Assembly: GCF_030503735.1 (NCBI RefSeq)
Contig: NZ_CP073096.1
Location: forward strand, 1,488,001 to 1,552,000
Direction of reading: 5' to 3'
From: Corynebacterium tuberculostearicum
GTDB taxonomy: Bacteria; Actinomycetota; Actinomycetes; Mycobacteriales; Mycobacteriaceae
Length of the DNA stretch: 64,000 nucleotides
Shown: positions 53,413 to 61,702 of the stretch, one piece after another
How the letters are laid out: the number at the start of each line of letters is the position of its first letter
Position numbering within the stretch: the stretch's first letter is position 1
Notes under the pieces: generated by a model
Database searches by the model: none
What the model saw: the letters and a program-made list of their open reading frames with translations, nothing else
What the model was told of the DNA's origin: nothing
Program-made: the position numbers and the translations under genes

Positions 53413-55132
53413 CTTGGATTCTAGGGGTCGTTGCAACGATGATGGTTAGTTTGGTTTGATGCTACCGGTTTGTGTGAGGGCGTTGGTCATGACTTCGGCT
53501 GGGGTGCGCCAGTTGAGTGCTTTGCGTGGTTTGTGGTTGTGAATGTTGGCGATCATCTCCAAGTCCTCGGCACTGTAGATGGACAGGTCGCTGTTTTTAG
53601 GAAGGTTTCTTCTCAGCCTGCCGTTGGTGTTTTCGTTGCTGCCGCGTTCCCATGGCGATCCTGGATGGCAGAAGTAGATGGGAATGTCAGTAGCCATGGT
53701 AAAGGCTTTATGGCCAGCCATTTCGCTTCCTTGGTCCCAGGTAATTGATGACCAGATAGCTTTATCGATTCCTGCAACTGCCTTGTGCAGGGCTGTGAAT
53801 ACTTCTTTGCTGGTATGCCTTCCCGGTAAGTGGCCAAGGACAACAAATCGGCTAACGCGTTCTACTAGCGTGATTACCGCTGATTGGTTGTTTTTACCGA
53901 GGATGAGGTCGCCTTCCCAGTGGCCTGGCAAAATACGTTCACTTACCTCATCTGGCCGGTCGTCTATGAGGATCATGTCGTCGACGAAGCGTTGCTGGGA
54001 AGCTGTGGTGGTGCGTGATTGGCGTTTCTTGCGTTTCTTTCTACCGGTCGGCAAGTCCAAGCCAAGGTCTTTGAGTCTTCCTTTGGCCTGCAGGTAAAAG
54101 GCGTCATAAATCGTTTCGTGACTAATGCGCATGTCCTTATCAGTGGGGTAGTCGATGGGCAGGCGATTAGAAATCTCCTCAGGTGACCATTGTGCCCGCA
54201 ATTGTGCGCATACATAGTCCCATAGCCTTTTGTTGGCTAGTAGTTTCGGTATTTTCGGCCGCAATCTCCGCGCACAGGCCTTTAACTGGGCTGTTTCCGC
54301 ACGATACGGGCCTTCAGCACTGTGGTTTCTGCGCACTTCACGCTGAATTGACGATGCACTACGCCCTAAACGGCGCCCAATCTCACGCAGTGGCACATCT
54401 TCGCGGAGAAGATCGGCGATAATGACGCGTTCTTCGAAGCAAATGTAGCGATTGCTGATGCGTTTATACGGATCTACCCCGCTAGGTAAGGCGGGAGGGG
54501 CAAGCCTTCCGGATTCGATGACATCATGGCGTTGGTGCAGCGCTTTCATAAGTCTGTTATACGTGCTGGCGTCTTCGCCGACGGGTATGAACTCTTCTCG
54601 TCGACCCTGGGATTTGGTGAGTCCTTTTTCGAAATCTAAACGCAGTCGACGATCAATTCCTACTGCCGTGCCAGCATCACCACCAGGCAGGCTCGCCAGC
54701 CGAAGGCGCAGGTATTCCACTCTTAACTGCGTCTGGCGGACTTTCCGAGCATACTGACTTAACCGGATATGGCACCCAGCTTCCGTAGCTACGGCATACG
54801 CAGCGGTAAGATGCATCCCACATCTTTTAGCAGCTTGGCGTACCGACAGTCCGCTTCGGACTAGCTCTACAAGCTGGACAGCCTGGCTGCCGCGGCGATC
54901 AACTCGTTTGGCTTTATACACGACTGGCAATCCAAAGGCATGGCAAAAATTCAAAGCATGCCCGTAATGACAGCCAAGCTCACCAGCCGCCGAACGGACA
55001 CTACGCCCACTGCCAACCAAGGCAACTAAGCCACGACGATCCGATTCAGACAACGAATGAAACGGGCCAACAACCCCAGACACAACAACACCCTCCTAAG
55101 GGAAAGTGTTGCAACGACCCTCTGAACTCAAG
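53413..55132 (-). mobile_element. IS30-family element, copy 2, 1,720 bp, inverted
   Basis: Same length and ends as copy 1 but in the opposite orientation, flanked by a 3 bp duplication GTG (53410-53412 and 55133-55135). It lies between the sortase gene and rplE, 18 bp beyond the stem of the rplE terminator. Translations in all frames, including shadow frames, match copy 1, so the two are essentially identical at DNA level and recently duplicated. Confidence 0.93.
53446..55083 (-). CDS. IS30-family transposase, copy 2
   Basis: This 545-residue transposase is identical to that of copy 1: two helix-turn-helix regions and a complete DDE core (GHWEGDLILG, WDQGSEM, GSNENTNG). The GTG start lies behind AGGAGG. 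The frame is intact, so either copy could supply active enzyme. Confidence 0.95.
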   Translation of the reverse strand: MSGVVGPFHSLSESDRRGLVALVGSGRSVRSAAGELGCHYGHALNFCHAFGLPVVYKAKRVDRRGSQAVQLVELVRSGLSVRQAAKRCGMHLTAAYAVATEAGCHIRLSQYARKVRQTQLRVEYLRLRLASLPGGDAGTAVGIDRRLRLDFEKGLTKSQGRREEFIPVGEDASTYNRLMKALHQRHDVIESGRLAPPALPSGVDPYKRISNRYICFEERVIIADLLREDVPLREIGRRLGRSASSIQREVRRNHSAEGPYRAETAQLKACARRLRPKIPKLLANKRLWDYVCAQLRAQWSPEEISNRLPIDYPTDKDMRISHETIYDAFYLQAKGRLKDLGLDLPTGRKKRKKRQSRTTTASQQRFVDDMILIDDRPDEVSERILPGHWEGDLILGKNNQSAVITLVERVSRFVVLGHLPGRHTSKEVFTALHKAVAGIDKAIWSSITWDQGSEMAGHKAFTMATDIPIYFCHPGSPWERGSNENTNGRLRRNLPKNSDLSIYSAEDLEMIANIHNHKPRKALNWRTPAEVMTNALTQTGSIKPN

Positions 55133-55145
55133 GTGCTCGGTAAAA

Positions 55146-55183
55146 CTAGAAAATCCCAACGCCCCTTCCGGGGGTTGGGATTT
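55146..55183 (-). terminator. Terminator after rplE, probably bidirectional
   Basis: AAATCCCAACGCCCC pairs with GGGGGTTGGGATTT around TTCC. On the minus strand it is followed by TCTAGTTTT. The plus side also has TTTCTT, so before the insertion it may have served the convergent sortase gene too. Confidence 0.9.
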
Positions 55184-55196
55184 CTTAGCGCTCTAT

Positions 55197-55748
55197 TTAC
55201 TTGAATGGGAAGCCGAGCTCGCGCAGGAGCTTGCGGCCCTCGTCGTCGTTAGTAGCGGTGGTAACGACGGTGATGTCCATACCACGGGGGCGATCGATCT
55301 TGTCGATGTCAATCTCGTAGAACATGGACTGCTCGGACAGGCCGAAGGTGTAGTTGCCGTGGCCGTCGAACTGCTGATCAGACAGACCGCGGAAGTCACG
55401 AATACGTGGCAGCGCGATGGTCAGCAGGCGGTCCAAGAACTCCCACATGCGGTCGCCGCGCAGGGTAACGCGTGCACCGATGGGCATGCCTTCACGCAGC
55501 TTGAAGTTCGCAATGGACTTCTTAGCGCGACGCAGCTGCGGCTTCTGACCGGTAATAGCGGTCAGGTCCTCGAGTGCGCCGTTGATGACCTTGGAGTCAC
55601 GTGCGGCTTCGCCAACACCCATGTTGACAACAACCTTGGTAACACCAGGGATCTGCATGACGTTGTCGTACTTGAACTCGTCATTCAGGGTCTTGCGGAT
55701 TTCCTCGCGGTAGCGAGTCTTCAGACGCGGGGTGTAGTTCTCGCTCAT
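55197..55748 (-). CDS. rplE: 50S ribosomal protein L5
   Basis: A 183-residue L5 binding 5S rRNA and P-site tRNA, with [20 protein letters not shown] and [20 protein letters not shown]. It is last in rplN-rplX-rplE, 2 bp after rplX. Confidence 0.98.
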   Translation of the reverse strand: MSENYTPRLKTRYREEIRKTLNDEFKYDNVMQIPGVTKVVVNMGVGEAARDSKVINGALEDLTAITGQKPQLRRAKKSIANFKLREGMPIGARVTLRGDRMWEFLDRLLTIALPRIRDFRGLSDQQFDGHGNYTFGLSEQSMFYEIDIDKIDRPRGMDITVVTTATNDDEGRKLLRELGFPFK

Positions 55749-55750
55749 TT

Positions 55751-56065
55751 TTAGATGTCCTTCCCGTTGCTACGCGCGATACGGACCTTCTTGCCGTTCT
55801 CGTCGAAACGGTAGCCCACGCGGGTCGGGTTGCCTTCGGAGTCAACGATCGCAACGTTGGACACGTGGATCGGAGCTTCCTGGGTAACGATTCCGCCGGA
55901 CTCGGCGCCACGCTCGGCAGCAGAGTTTGCGACGTGCTTCTTGATGCGGTTAACGCCCTCAACGAGGACCTTGTCACGCTTTGGGTATGCCTCGATGACC
56001 TTGCCCTTCGCGCCCTTATCTGGGCCCGAAATGACGATCACCATATCTCCCTTATGGATCTTCAT
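55751..56065 (-). CDS. rplX: 50S ribosomal protein L24
   Basis: A 104-residue L24 with a KOW motif near the N-terminus ([20 protein letters not shown]). It lies 4 bp after rplN and 2 bp before rplE. Confidence 0.98.
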   Translation of the reverse strand: MKIHKGDMVIVISGPDKGAKGKVIEAYPKRDKVLVEGVNRIKKHVANSAAERGAESGGIVTQEAPIHVSNVAIVDSEGNPTRVGYRFDENGKKVRIARSNGKDI

Positions 56066-56069
56066 AAGA

Positions 56070-56438
56070 CTAGATCACCTCCGGTGCGAGAGAAACGATC
56101 TTCATGAAACGCTTGTCACGAAGTTCGCGAGCAACCGGCCCGAAGATACGGGTACCACGAGGCTCGCTATCGCCCTTGAGAACAACTGCAGCGTTCTCGT
56201 CAAAGCGAATATAGGAGCCGTCTGGACGACGGGTTTCCTTCTTCGCGCGGACGATAACCGCCTTTACGATTTCGTTTTCCTTAACGTTGCCACCTGGGAC
56301 AGCGTCCTTGACAGTCGCAACGATGACGTCGCCGATGCCAGCGGAGCGTCGGACAGAGCCGCCGAGAACGCGGATGCACAGCAGTTCACGTGCACCAGAG
56401 TTGTCGGCGACGCGCAGACGCGATTCTTGCTGAATCAC
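56070..56438 (-). CDS. rplN: 50S ribosomal protein L14
   Basis: A 122-residue L14 from a GTG start at 56438 ([18 protein letters not shown]), with AGGAG 8 nt upstream. The frame is open to 56492, but the extra 18 residues are not L14. It leads this three-gene operon. A minus-strand TTGGTG-N18-TATAGG pair at 56599-56628 is a candidate promoter. Confidence 0.97.
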   Translation of the reverse strand: MIQQESRLRVADNSGARELLCIRVLGGSVRRSAGIGDVIVATVKDAVPGGNVKENEIVKAVIVRAKKETRRPDGSYIRFDENAAVVLKGDSEPRGTRIFGPVARELRDKRFMKIVSLAPEVI

Positions 56439-56976
56439 TATGGGTCTCCTGACCTGGATTGATGTGCGGTAAGATTTCCGTCCTTGCCGCACGCGGTCTA
56501 CAAACTTGCGATGCTCAAGCCTTTACAACGGACTGTGCCGAAGGGTCTCGGACCGGCGGTTCGGAAACGCACCACTACGGGCCGACCAGCTTTTGCAACC
56601 TATACATTCAACCACACGCGCACACCAATACCAAAACACTACCTTTTGCTTGCCGACGCCCCCTCTAACGCCAAAATATTCCCTGCATTACCCCCGGATA
56701 CCCCCATAAAGTCTTGTTTCGAATAGGTCAATTCTCCTCGCCCGTCGTATTTAATCGCTCTATCTGGGACTTTAGCTCGCACGTTCAAGTCTTGCGGTGC
56801 AAATCTCCGAGCACGCATGTTCTAAACTTTCTCAACTTTCACACGTGTAACACATGAAAATTCCAGTTAACTCAAGTTTTTGGGGTGACAATTGAGAGCG
56901 ATGTGACTAGTGTGGTTTGCGTCAAGAAAGACATCTGCTTTTTGGCGCGTACCTATATTTCCCGAAGGAGAAACAC
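56439..56976. promoter_or_regulatory. Divergent region between rplN and an envelope-protein gene
   Basis: This stretch of 538 bp has no supportable gene; several frames are open, but none has a ribosome-binding site or protein-like composition. On the plus strand GTGACA (56885-56890), 17 bp and TAGTGT (56908-56913) form a good promoter for the gene at 56977. On the minus strand the rplN promoter candidate lies at 56599-56628, leaving a leader of about 150 nt. The middle part is AT-rich. Confidence 0.5.
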
Positions 56977-57897
56977 ATGAACCGTTTGCCACAGACCCTG
57001 ACCGCTGCTGTTCTGACCGGCGCGCTCGCCTTTGGCGGCGCAGCTGTTGCTCAGGCCCAAATTCCGGATCCGGTAGAGGACAAGCCCCTGACCGAGATGC
57101 CTACCCCGTCTGCGGATGAAGATACCGCTACCGAAGACACCCCAGCTGAAGAGGGCACCAGCGATATTGAACGCCATGATGTTGCTGCCGATCCGATTAC
57201 CGTCGATGGTGTCGAGTACTTCAAGCAGGAAGACGGTTCTTGGCTGTCCAAGCCGGTCGCAGGCAATCCTGTTCGCTTGACTCCTGAGCAGGCAGAAGAG
57301 TTCGTGAAGGAGCAGCAGGACACCTCCACAATTCCTGCTCCTGCCACCAAGAAGGACGCAGAGGGCAACGAGTGGTACCAGAGCCTGAAGGATCCGGCTA
57401 TCTACGTTAACGACCCAGCTCTGGTAAACGAAGAGATCACCGACGAGATGCGTGACGCTTACGCAAAGGCGTTCCCGTCTGAGGATCCGAAGCCAGGCTT
57501 CGACAAGAAGAAGCTGGCTTGGTTGGCACTGCCAGCTGCATTGATCATCGGTGGCATCACCTGGTACCTGTCCCAGGATGGCAAGACCTACGTCAAGGAC
57601 GAGGCACGCAAGAACCAGCAGCCGACCGCTGAGGAGAAGGCTGCTTCCGAGCAGATGCTGAACGCCAACAAGGACGAAGTTATCGCCCAGGGCGGTCAGC
57701 TCGCTGAGGGCGACGCTGCTCAGGCTGACGCCCCTTCCGCTCCATCTGCCCCAGCTGCTGGCGAGTCCGCAGACTCCGCACGTGGTATGTCCGCTGAGAC
57801 GGGCTCCAACTCCGTTGCCCAGGCTCTGGCTGCACTGGCTGTAGCTGCGATGGTTGCTGCTGGCGCATTCGCCGCACGCCGCAAGTTCTTCGCTTAA
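56977..57897 (+). CDS. Secreted envelope protein with sorting-like C-terminus
   Basis: A 306-residue protein from ATG 56977 behind GAAGGAG. It has a signal peptide ending at AVAQAQ, an acidic Thr/Glu/Pro region, a mid-protein membrane-like helix (LAWLALPAALIIGGITWYL), an Ala/Pro-rich stretch, and a C-terminus reading SAETG, a hydrophobic helix (ALAALAVAAMVAAGAFAA) and RRKFFA. That ending has the order of a sortase signal, close to the LAxTG type but with Ser for Leu. Function unknown. It has its own promoter and terminator, so it is probably a well-expressed single gene. Confidence 0.8.
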   Translation: MNRLPQTLTAAVLTGALAFGGAAVAQAQIPDPVEDKPLTEMPTPSADEDTATEDTPAEEGTSDIERHDVAADPITVDGVEYFKQEDGSWLSKPVAGNPVRLTPEQAEEFVKEQQDTSTIPAPATKKDAEGNEWYQSLKDPAIYVNDPALVNEEITDEMRDAYAKAFPSEDPKPGFDKKKLAWLALPAALIIGGITWYLSQDGKTYVKDEARKNQQPTAEEKAASEQMLNANKDEVIAQGGQLAEGDAAQADAPSAPSAPAAGESADSARGMSAETGSNSVAQALAALAVAAMVAAGAFAARRKFFA

Positions 57898-57938
57898 GCA
57901 AGAGCCTTCCTACCAAGTAGGAAACTGAATTGAGACTG

Positions 57939-57979
57939 GCTGCGCCGGTCGGGCTTCGGTCCGGCCGGCGCAGCTTTTT
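57939..57979 (+). terminator. Terminator after the envelope-protein gene
   Basis: GCTGCGCCGG pairs with CCGGCGCAGC and is followed by TTTTT. It lies 42 bp past the stop. Confidence 0.93.
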
Positions 57980-58060
57980 GTATGCCTGACTAAAACTGCG
58001 GTCACGCAGGGTCAAGGACCCATCCGAGTTAAGGCCGATCTGATCAGGCTTAATTGAGGT

Positions 58061-58102
58061 AGAAAAGGCCGATCTGAGGAGTAGTTTTCCTCAGATCGGC
58101 CT
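58061..58102 (-). terminator. Terminator left from the lost PTS gene
   Basis: A perfect 14 bp stem, AGGCCGATCTGAGG with CCTCAGATCGGCCT, is followed on the minus strand by TTTCTACC. It lies 66 bp past the stop of the EIIA remnant. A partial repeat of the arm occurs at 58032-58050. Confidence 0.75.
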
Positions 58103-58167
58103 GATCACTATGGACCTAATGTAATGGGCTCGAGAGCCCACCGTTGACTTGTAAAGGATGCGGCGCA

Positions 58168-58419
58168 TTAAGACGCGGATTCGGAAGCCGGCGAGGCTGT
58201 CTGTACCGGTACTACGGCGGGCTTGGGGTCCACGGTGAAGATATCGGTGCCGGAGCCAATGAGCTCGCCGGGGCGGAAGGCCTCGGTAGGAATAACGGGG
58301 CCGGTCTTCTTGGAGTTGGAGACCACCACCGGGGTGGTTACCGGAAGGCCGGCGGCCTTGATGGCGTCGATATCTCATTCGGCAAGAACATCACCCCGCT
58401 TGACCTCATCGCCCTTCAT
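58168..58419 (-). pseudogene. Remnant of a PTS EIIA (glucose-type) domain
   Basis: The minus strand encodes the C-terminal part of an EIIA-Glc domain: MKGDEVKRGDVLAE, then an in-frame TGA where relatives have Phe, then DIDAIKAAGLPVTTPVVVSN and a tail ending at TAA. The N-terminal part, with the phosphorylated histidine, and any EIIB/EIIC domains are missing. The fragment runs straight into the start of the sugar kinase. It looks like the end of a sucrose- or glucose-type EIIABC gene removed by deletion. Confidence 0.8.
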
Positions 58420-58439
58420 ATCACCGATACTATGAAAAT

Positions 58440-59324
58440 ATGACTATTCATGTGTGCGGCGAATGCCTGGTGGACCTAGTTCCCGTGGCCCCAGGCAGCT
58501 TGAACGACCACACGCCGGCGCTGGGCGGCGGACCATTTAACGTGGCCATCGCTGCGGCACGGCTAGGGGCGGACGTAGAATTCCAATCCCGCATTTCCAC
58601 CGATGGTTTTGGGCAGGAGCTCGTCGCCCGCCTCGAGGCCGAGGGCGTCACCACCACTCACCTGCAGCGCGGCGATGAGCCCACCACTTTGGCTGTGACC
58701 ACCATCCATGAGGACGGCTCGGCCTCTTATAACTTCTATATCGAGGGCACGGCCGACCGCTTGGTCGAACCACGTTTAGTGCCGGCCGATATCGCGTGCT
58801 TCGGCACGGTCTCCCTCGCCCTTGAACCTGGTGCCTCCCGCTATGCGCAACTGCTGAAGGATTTTGCCGCCCAAGGCACGTTGGTCGCCCTGGATCCGAA
58901 TATCCGGCCCTTCTACGCCACCCCAGAGCACCGCGCGTTCTTAGTGGACCTGCTCCCTCACGTCACCTTGCTTAAGCTTTCTGATGAAGAGGTGGATTTC
59001 CTCGGCTCCGATCTCATCTCCCAGGTTCCCGTCGTAATTGTCACCCGCGGCGGGGAGGGGCTTAGCGTGCAGACCGGTGAGACCAAGCTAAACGTGCCGG
59101 CCGCACAGGTTCCCGTGACCGATACCATCGGCGCCGGTGATACCATCATGGCCGCATTGCTGACCCAAATTGACGAGCGGGGGCTCGACTCCTCCGCGCT
59201 CGCCCAACTGGGCGCTGCAGAGTGGAAGGAACTGCTTTCCTTCGCCGCGGCCGCTGCAGGAATCACCGTCTCCCGGAAGGGCGCCAACCCACCGCGGCGC
59301 GAGGAAGTAGAGTCTTCGCTATGA
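58440..59324 (+). CDS. PfkB-family sugar kinase, probable fructokinase
   Basis: A 294-residue ribokinase-fold enzyme starting MTIHVCGECLVDLVP, with the sugar-binding GGGPFNVAIAAARLG motif and the catalytic anion-hole motif DTIGAGDTIMAAL. Such kinases phosphorylate fructose or related sugars and often sit beside sucrose PTS genes. No ribosome-binding site is visible before the ATG because the PTS remnant abuts it, so expression may be reduced or changed. It is coupled to a membrane protein gene downstream (ATGA). Confidence 0.88.
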   Translation: MTIHVCGECLVDLVPVAPGSLNDHTPALGGGPFNVAIAAARLGADVEFQSRISTDGFGQELVARLEAEGVTTTHLQRGDEPTTLAVTTIHEDGSASYNFYIEGTADRLVEPRLVPADIACFGTVSLALEPGASRYAQLLKDFAAQGTLVALDPNIRPFYATPEHRAFLVDLLPHVTLLKLSDEEVDFLGSDLISQVPVVIVTRGGEGLSVQTGETKLNVPAAQVPVTDTIGAGDTIMAALLTQIDERGLDSSALAQLGAAEWKELLSFAAAAAGITVSRKGANPPRREEVESSL

Positions 59325-59713
59325 CTTACATCAAGCGCACCCTGTGGCTGCACGCCGCGCTCTTTCTCCTCGCGTTTCTCGCCTTCATCCTGCCCGTAGT
59401 CTTTGGTACCGCCGCCCTACTCCCCGTCTGGTTGACCGGCGGGCTGAGTCTGGGGCTTGCGGCCTGCGTGCTTGTCGACGCCGCCTATAAATTCTTCGCC
59501 CCCACTTCCCCTCGTAGCCTCCGCCTACTCTCTGGTCTGACCGGCCTCGTGCTGCTCATCGGCTGGGGAATTTGGGTCTATATCTACGGCAATATGGCGG
59601 CCGTCGGCACAGGCTCCTATCGAATCGGCACCTTTTTGCTCGGCGCGGGATGTGTGCTCAACCTCTTTGTAGTGGCAATTTCCTTTCTAGATTTACAACG
59701 AAAGGTCAGCTAG
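59321..59713 (+). CDS. Four-helix integral membrane protein of unknown function
   Basis: A 130-residue protein starting at the ATG that overlaps the kinase stop, with four hydrophobic helices and little else. No motif is recognised. It shares the kinase transcript. Confidence 0.7.
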   Translation: MTYIKRTLWLHAALFLLAFLAFILPVVFGTAALLPVWLTGGLSLGLAACVLVDAAYKFFAPTSPRSLRLLSGLTGLVLLIGWGIWVYIYGNMAAVGTGSYRIGTFLLGAGCVLNLFVVAISFLDLQRKVS

Positions 59714-59752
59714 AGAGTCTGGGAAACAGCCACTATCGGCAGGTTTCCGCTA

Positions 59753-60583
59753 CTACGCCGCTACGACGCGTCGGGGAACGATGATGGGGGCATCACTCTC
59801 CGGATCGTCCCAAACCTCAGCTTCGATTCCGTAGGCCTGCGCCAATACCTTCGGAGATAGCGCTTGTTTCGGCGCCCCGCGAGCGATGATATCGCCGGCT
59901 TTCATCACCATCATGGAATCTGAATAGTGGCCCGCCAGCATAAGATCGTGCAGGACTATTACTACCGTTTTGCCCGCCTGCGCCTGCGCGCGAACCAGCT
60001 CCAGCATGCTCATGGCATGAGCAGGGTCGAGGAAAGTAGTGGGTTCATCGAGAAGCAGCACAGGCGTATCTTGTGCCAGCGCCAACGCCAGCCAAACGCG
60101 CTGGCGTTGCCCACCCGATAGCGAAGCGATATCACGATCGAGGAAGTCCACAATTGCGGTAGCCTCGCAGGCCTGCGCGATGATCTCCCGGTCCGTAGCG
60201 GAAAGGCCGCGCATCCTTCCTTGATGGGGATGACGCCCGCGTGCGACCAGCTCGCCTACTCGCAGCCCATTGGGGGCCACGGGGTGCTGTGGCAGCAGCG
60301 CCACCTGCTGCGCGGCATCTTTCGCGGACATCGCATGTAGGTCAGCTTCCCCGACCATGACGCTGCCCCGCCGCGGGGCCAGGATTTTCGAGAGAGTTTT
60401 CAGCAGCGTGGACTTGCCGCAGCCATTGGGCCCAATGAGCGTGGTGACTTCGCCGGCGCGGGCGTGCAGATCAACGCCGGCAAGGATATCCCCGCCATCC
60501 TTATATCCAGCATGAATGCCGGTGGCTTGGAGGCTGCACCGAGGCTTCGGGCTCGTGGGCTGTTTCGGCTGATTATTCGTCAT
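59753..60583 (-). CDS. Fe-siderophore ABC transporter ATP-binding protein
   Basis: A 276-residue FecE/FepC-type ATPase. Walker A GPNGCGKSTLLKTL, signature LSGGQRQRVWLAL and Walker B VLLLDEPTTFLD are present. I start at ATG 60583 (MTNNQPKQP) behind AAGGA rather than at 60601. It is the last gene of the importer operon, 84 bp after the second permease. Confidence 0.94.
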   Translation of the reverse strand: MTNNQPKQPTSPKPRCSLQATGIHAGYKDGGDILAGVDLHARAGEVTTLIGPNGCGKSTLLKTLSKILAPRRGSVMVGEADLHAMSAKDAAQQVALLPQHPVAPNGLRVGELVARGRHPHQGRMRGLSATDREIIAQACEATAIVDFLDRDIASLSGGQRQRVWLALALAQDTPVLLLDEPTTFLDPAHAMSMLELVRAQAQAGKTVVIVLHDLMLAGHYSDSMMVMKAGDIIARGAPKQALSPKVLAQAYGIEAEVWDDPESDAPIIVPRRVVAA

Positions 60584-60667
60584 ATTTTTTCCTTCATCCA
60601 CGTATGACTATGTAGCACCATCCGGCGCCGTACTTGTCCGTTTCCCCGCTGTGCCGGGGTACTACGT

Positions 60668-61702
60668 TTAGCTGCGCCCGGCCGCATTCCACACCAATAT
60701 CACCAAGGCGCAGCCGCCGATGACCGAGGAAACCGCACCCACCGGCGCATTTACCGGGATAACACCAGCGATCACAGCACACACGGTCAGCAATGCCGCA
60801 CCCGCGGCTGCCGATGCCAGCGGCGATGACGTCGGAGTACGCGCCACCATCCGCGCCAGGTGCGGCGCTAGCAGCGCGATGAACCCAATGGGTCCCACCA
60901 CCGAGACCACCACGGCGCTGATACCGGTTGCCGCAATAAGCAGGAGGGCGCGCTGGCGGGAGATGTTCACGCCCAGGGTGGTTGCGGAGGAATCATCATG
61001 GGCAAGCAGCGGCAGCTCCCGCGCGCACCAGATGCCTATGGCGAGAAACGGCGCTAATGCCGCCAGGAGGGGGAGGATGACCTCCATGTGCACAAATCCA
61101 GTCGATCCCGCGAGCCAAGTTTGCGCCTCCGCAGCGCGCAGGATCTGGGCGCTGCGCATCAAATACGCGACGATGGCTTGAAACATCAGCGATAAGGCGA
61201 TACCGACGATGACGATGCGGTTACTCGTACCGATGCCACCCAAAACGGCGAGGAGGATGACAACGAGGAGGGCGCCGATCGTCGCCAAGCATGCCCGCCA
61301 CCAAAACTCCGGGATACCCTCGGCGAAACTGGGACGCGAATGCACGGTGCCCAAGACCACCAGCACCGATGCCCCTCCGGTAACGCCTAAAATATCCGGC
61401 GAGGCCAGCGGGTTACGAGCCATGGTTTGCGTCCAAGAACCGGCCAGGCCGAGGGCGGCGCCCACGATGACGGTGGCGATGGCAACCGGCAGGCGCAAGT
61501 CCCACACCACCCTGATGTGGTTCTTGCTGCCGCCTCCGGTGAGGACGTCGATGACCTGCCGCGGACTCAATGCCATGGGACCTTGCCCCAGTAACACTAG
61601 GTACGCACTAAGGGCGATGAGGATGAATGCCAGCGTGGAAGCGAGAACGCGCACGTGCCGGCGGCGTTGTTGCGCTTTTAAAGCAGTACTGATTGCGGTC
61701 AT
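60668..61702 (-). CDS. Fe-siderophore ABC transporter permease (FecD/FepG type)
   Basis: A 344-residue FecCD-family permease with about nine to ten helices and the conserved GAALGLAGSWTQTMARNPLASPDILG motif region (seen here from GLAGSWTQ to PDILG). The start overlaps the first permease by 4 bp. With its partner it forms the membrane channel. Confidence 0.94.
   Translation of the reverse strand: MTAISTALKAQQRRRHVRVLASTLAFILIALSAYLVLLGQGPMALSPRQVIDVLTGGGSKNHIRVVWDLRLPVAIATVIVGAALGLAGSWTQTMARNPLASPDILGVTGGASVLVVLGTVHSRPSFAEGIPEFWWRACLATIGALLVVILLAVLGGIGTSNRIVIVGIALSLMFQAIVAYLMRSAQILRAAEAQTWLAGSTGFVHMEVILPLLAALAPFLAIGIWCARELPLLAHDDSSATTLGVNISRQRALLLIAATGISAVVVSVVGPIGFIALLAPHLARMVARTPTSSPLASAAAGAALLTVCAVIAGVIPVNAPVGAVSSVIGGCALVILVWNAAGRS

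Noticed and set aside
38032..55132. Composite transposon formed by the two IS30 copies
   Set aside because: Everything between them is conserved core chromosome in canonical order, and each copy has its own 3 bp duplication, so these are two separate insertions.
56484..56726. Open frames of 67-80 codons upstream of rplN
   Set aside because: Three overlapping frames are open at once in AT-rich sequence with no ribosome-binding site; this fits non-coding promoter DNA.
58032..58102. Inverted repeat as the end of a lost mobile element
   Set aside because: The perfect stem with a T-run directly behind the EIIA remnant stop is better explained as that gene's terminator; no second end or duplication is seen.
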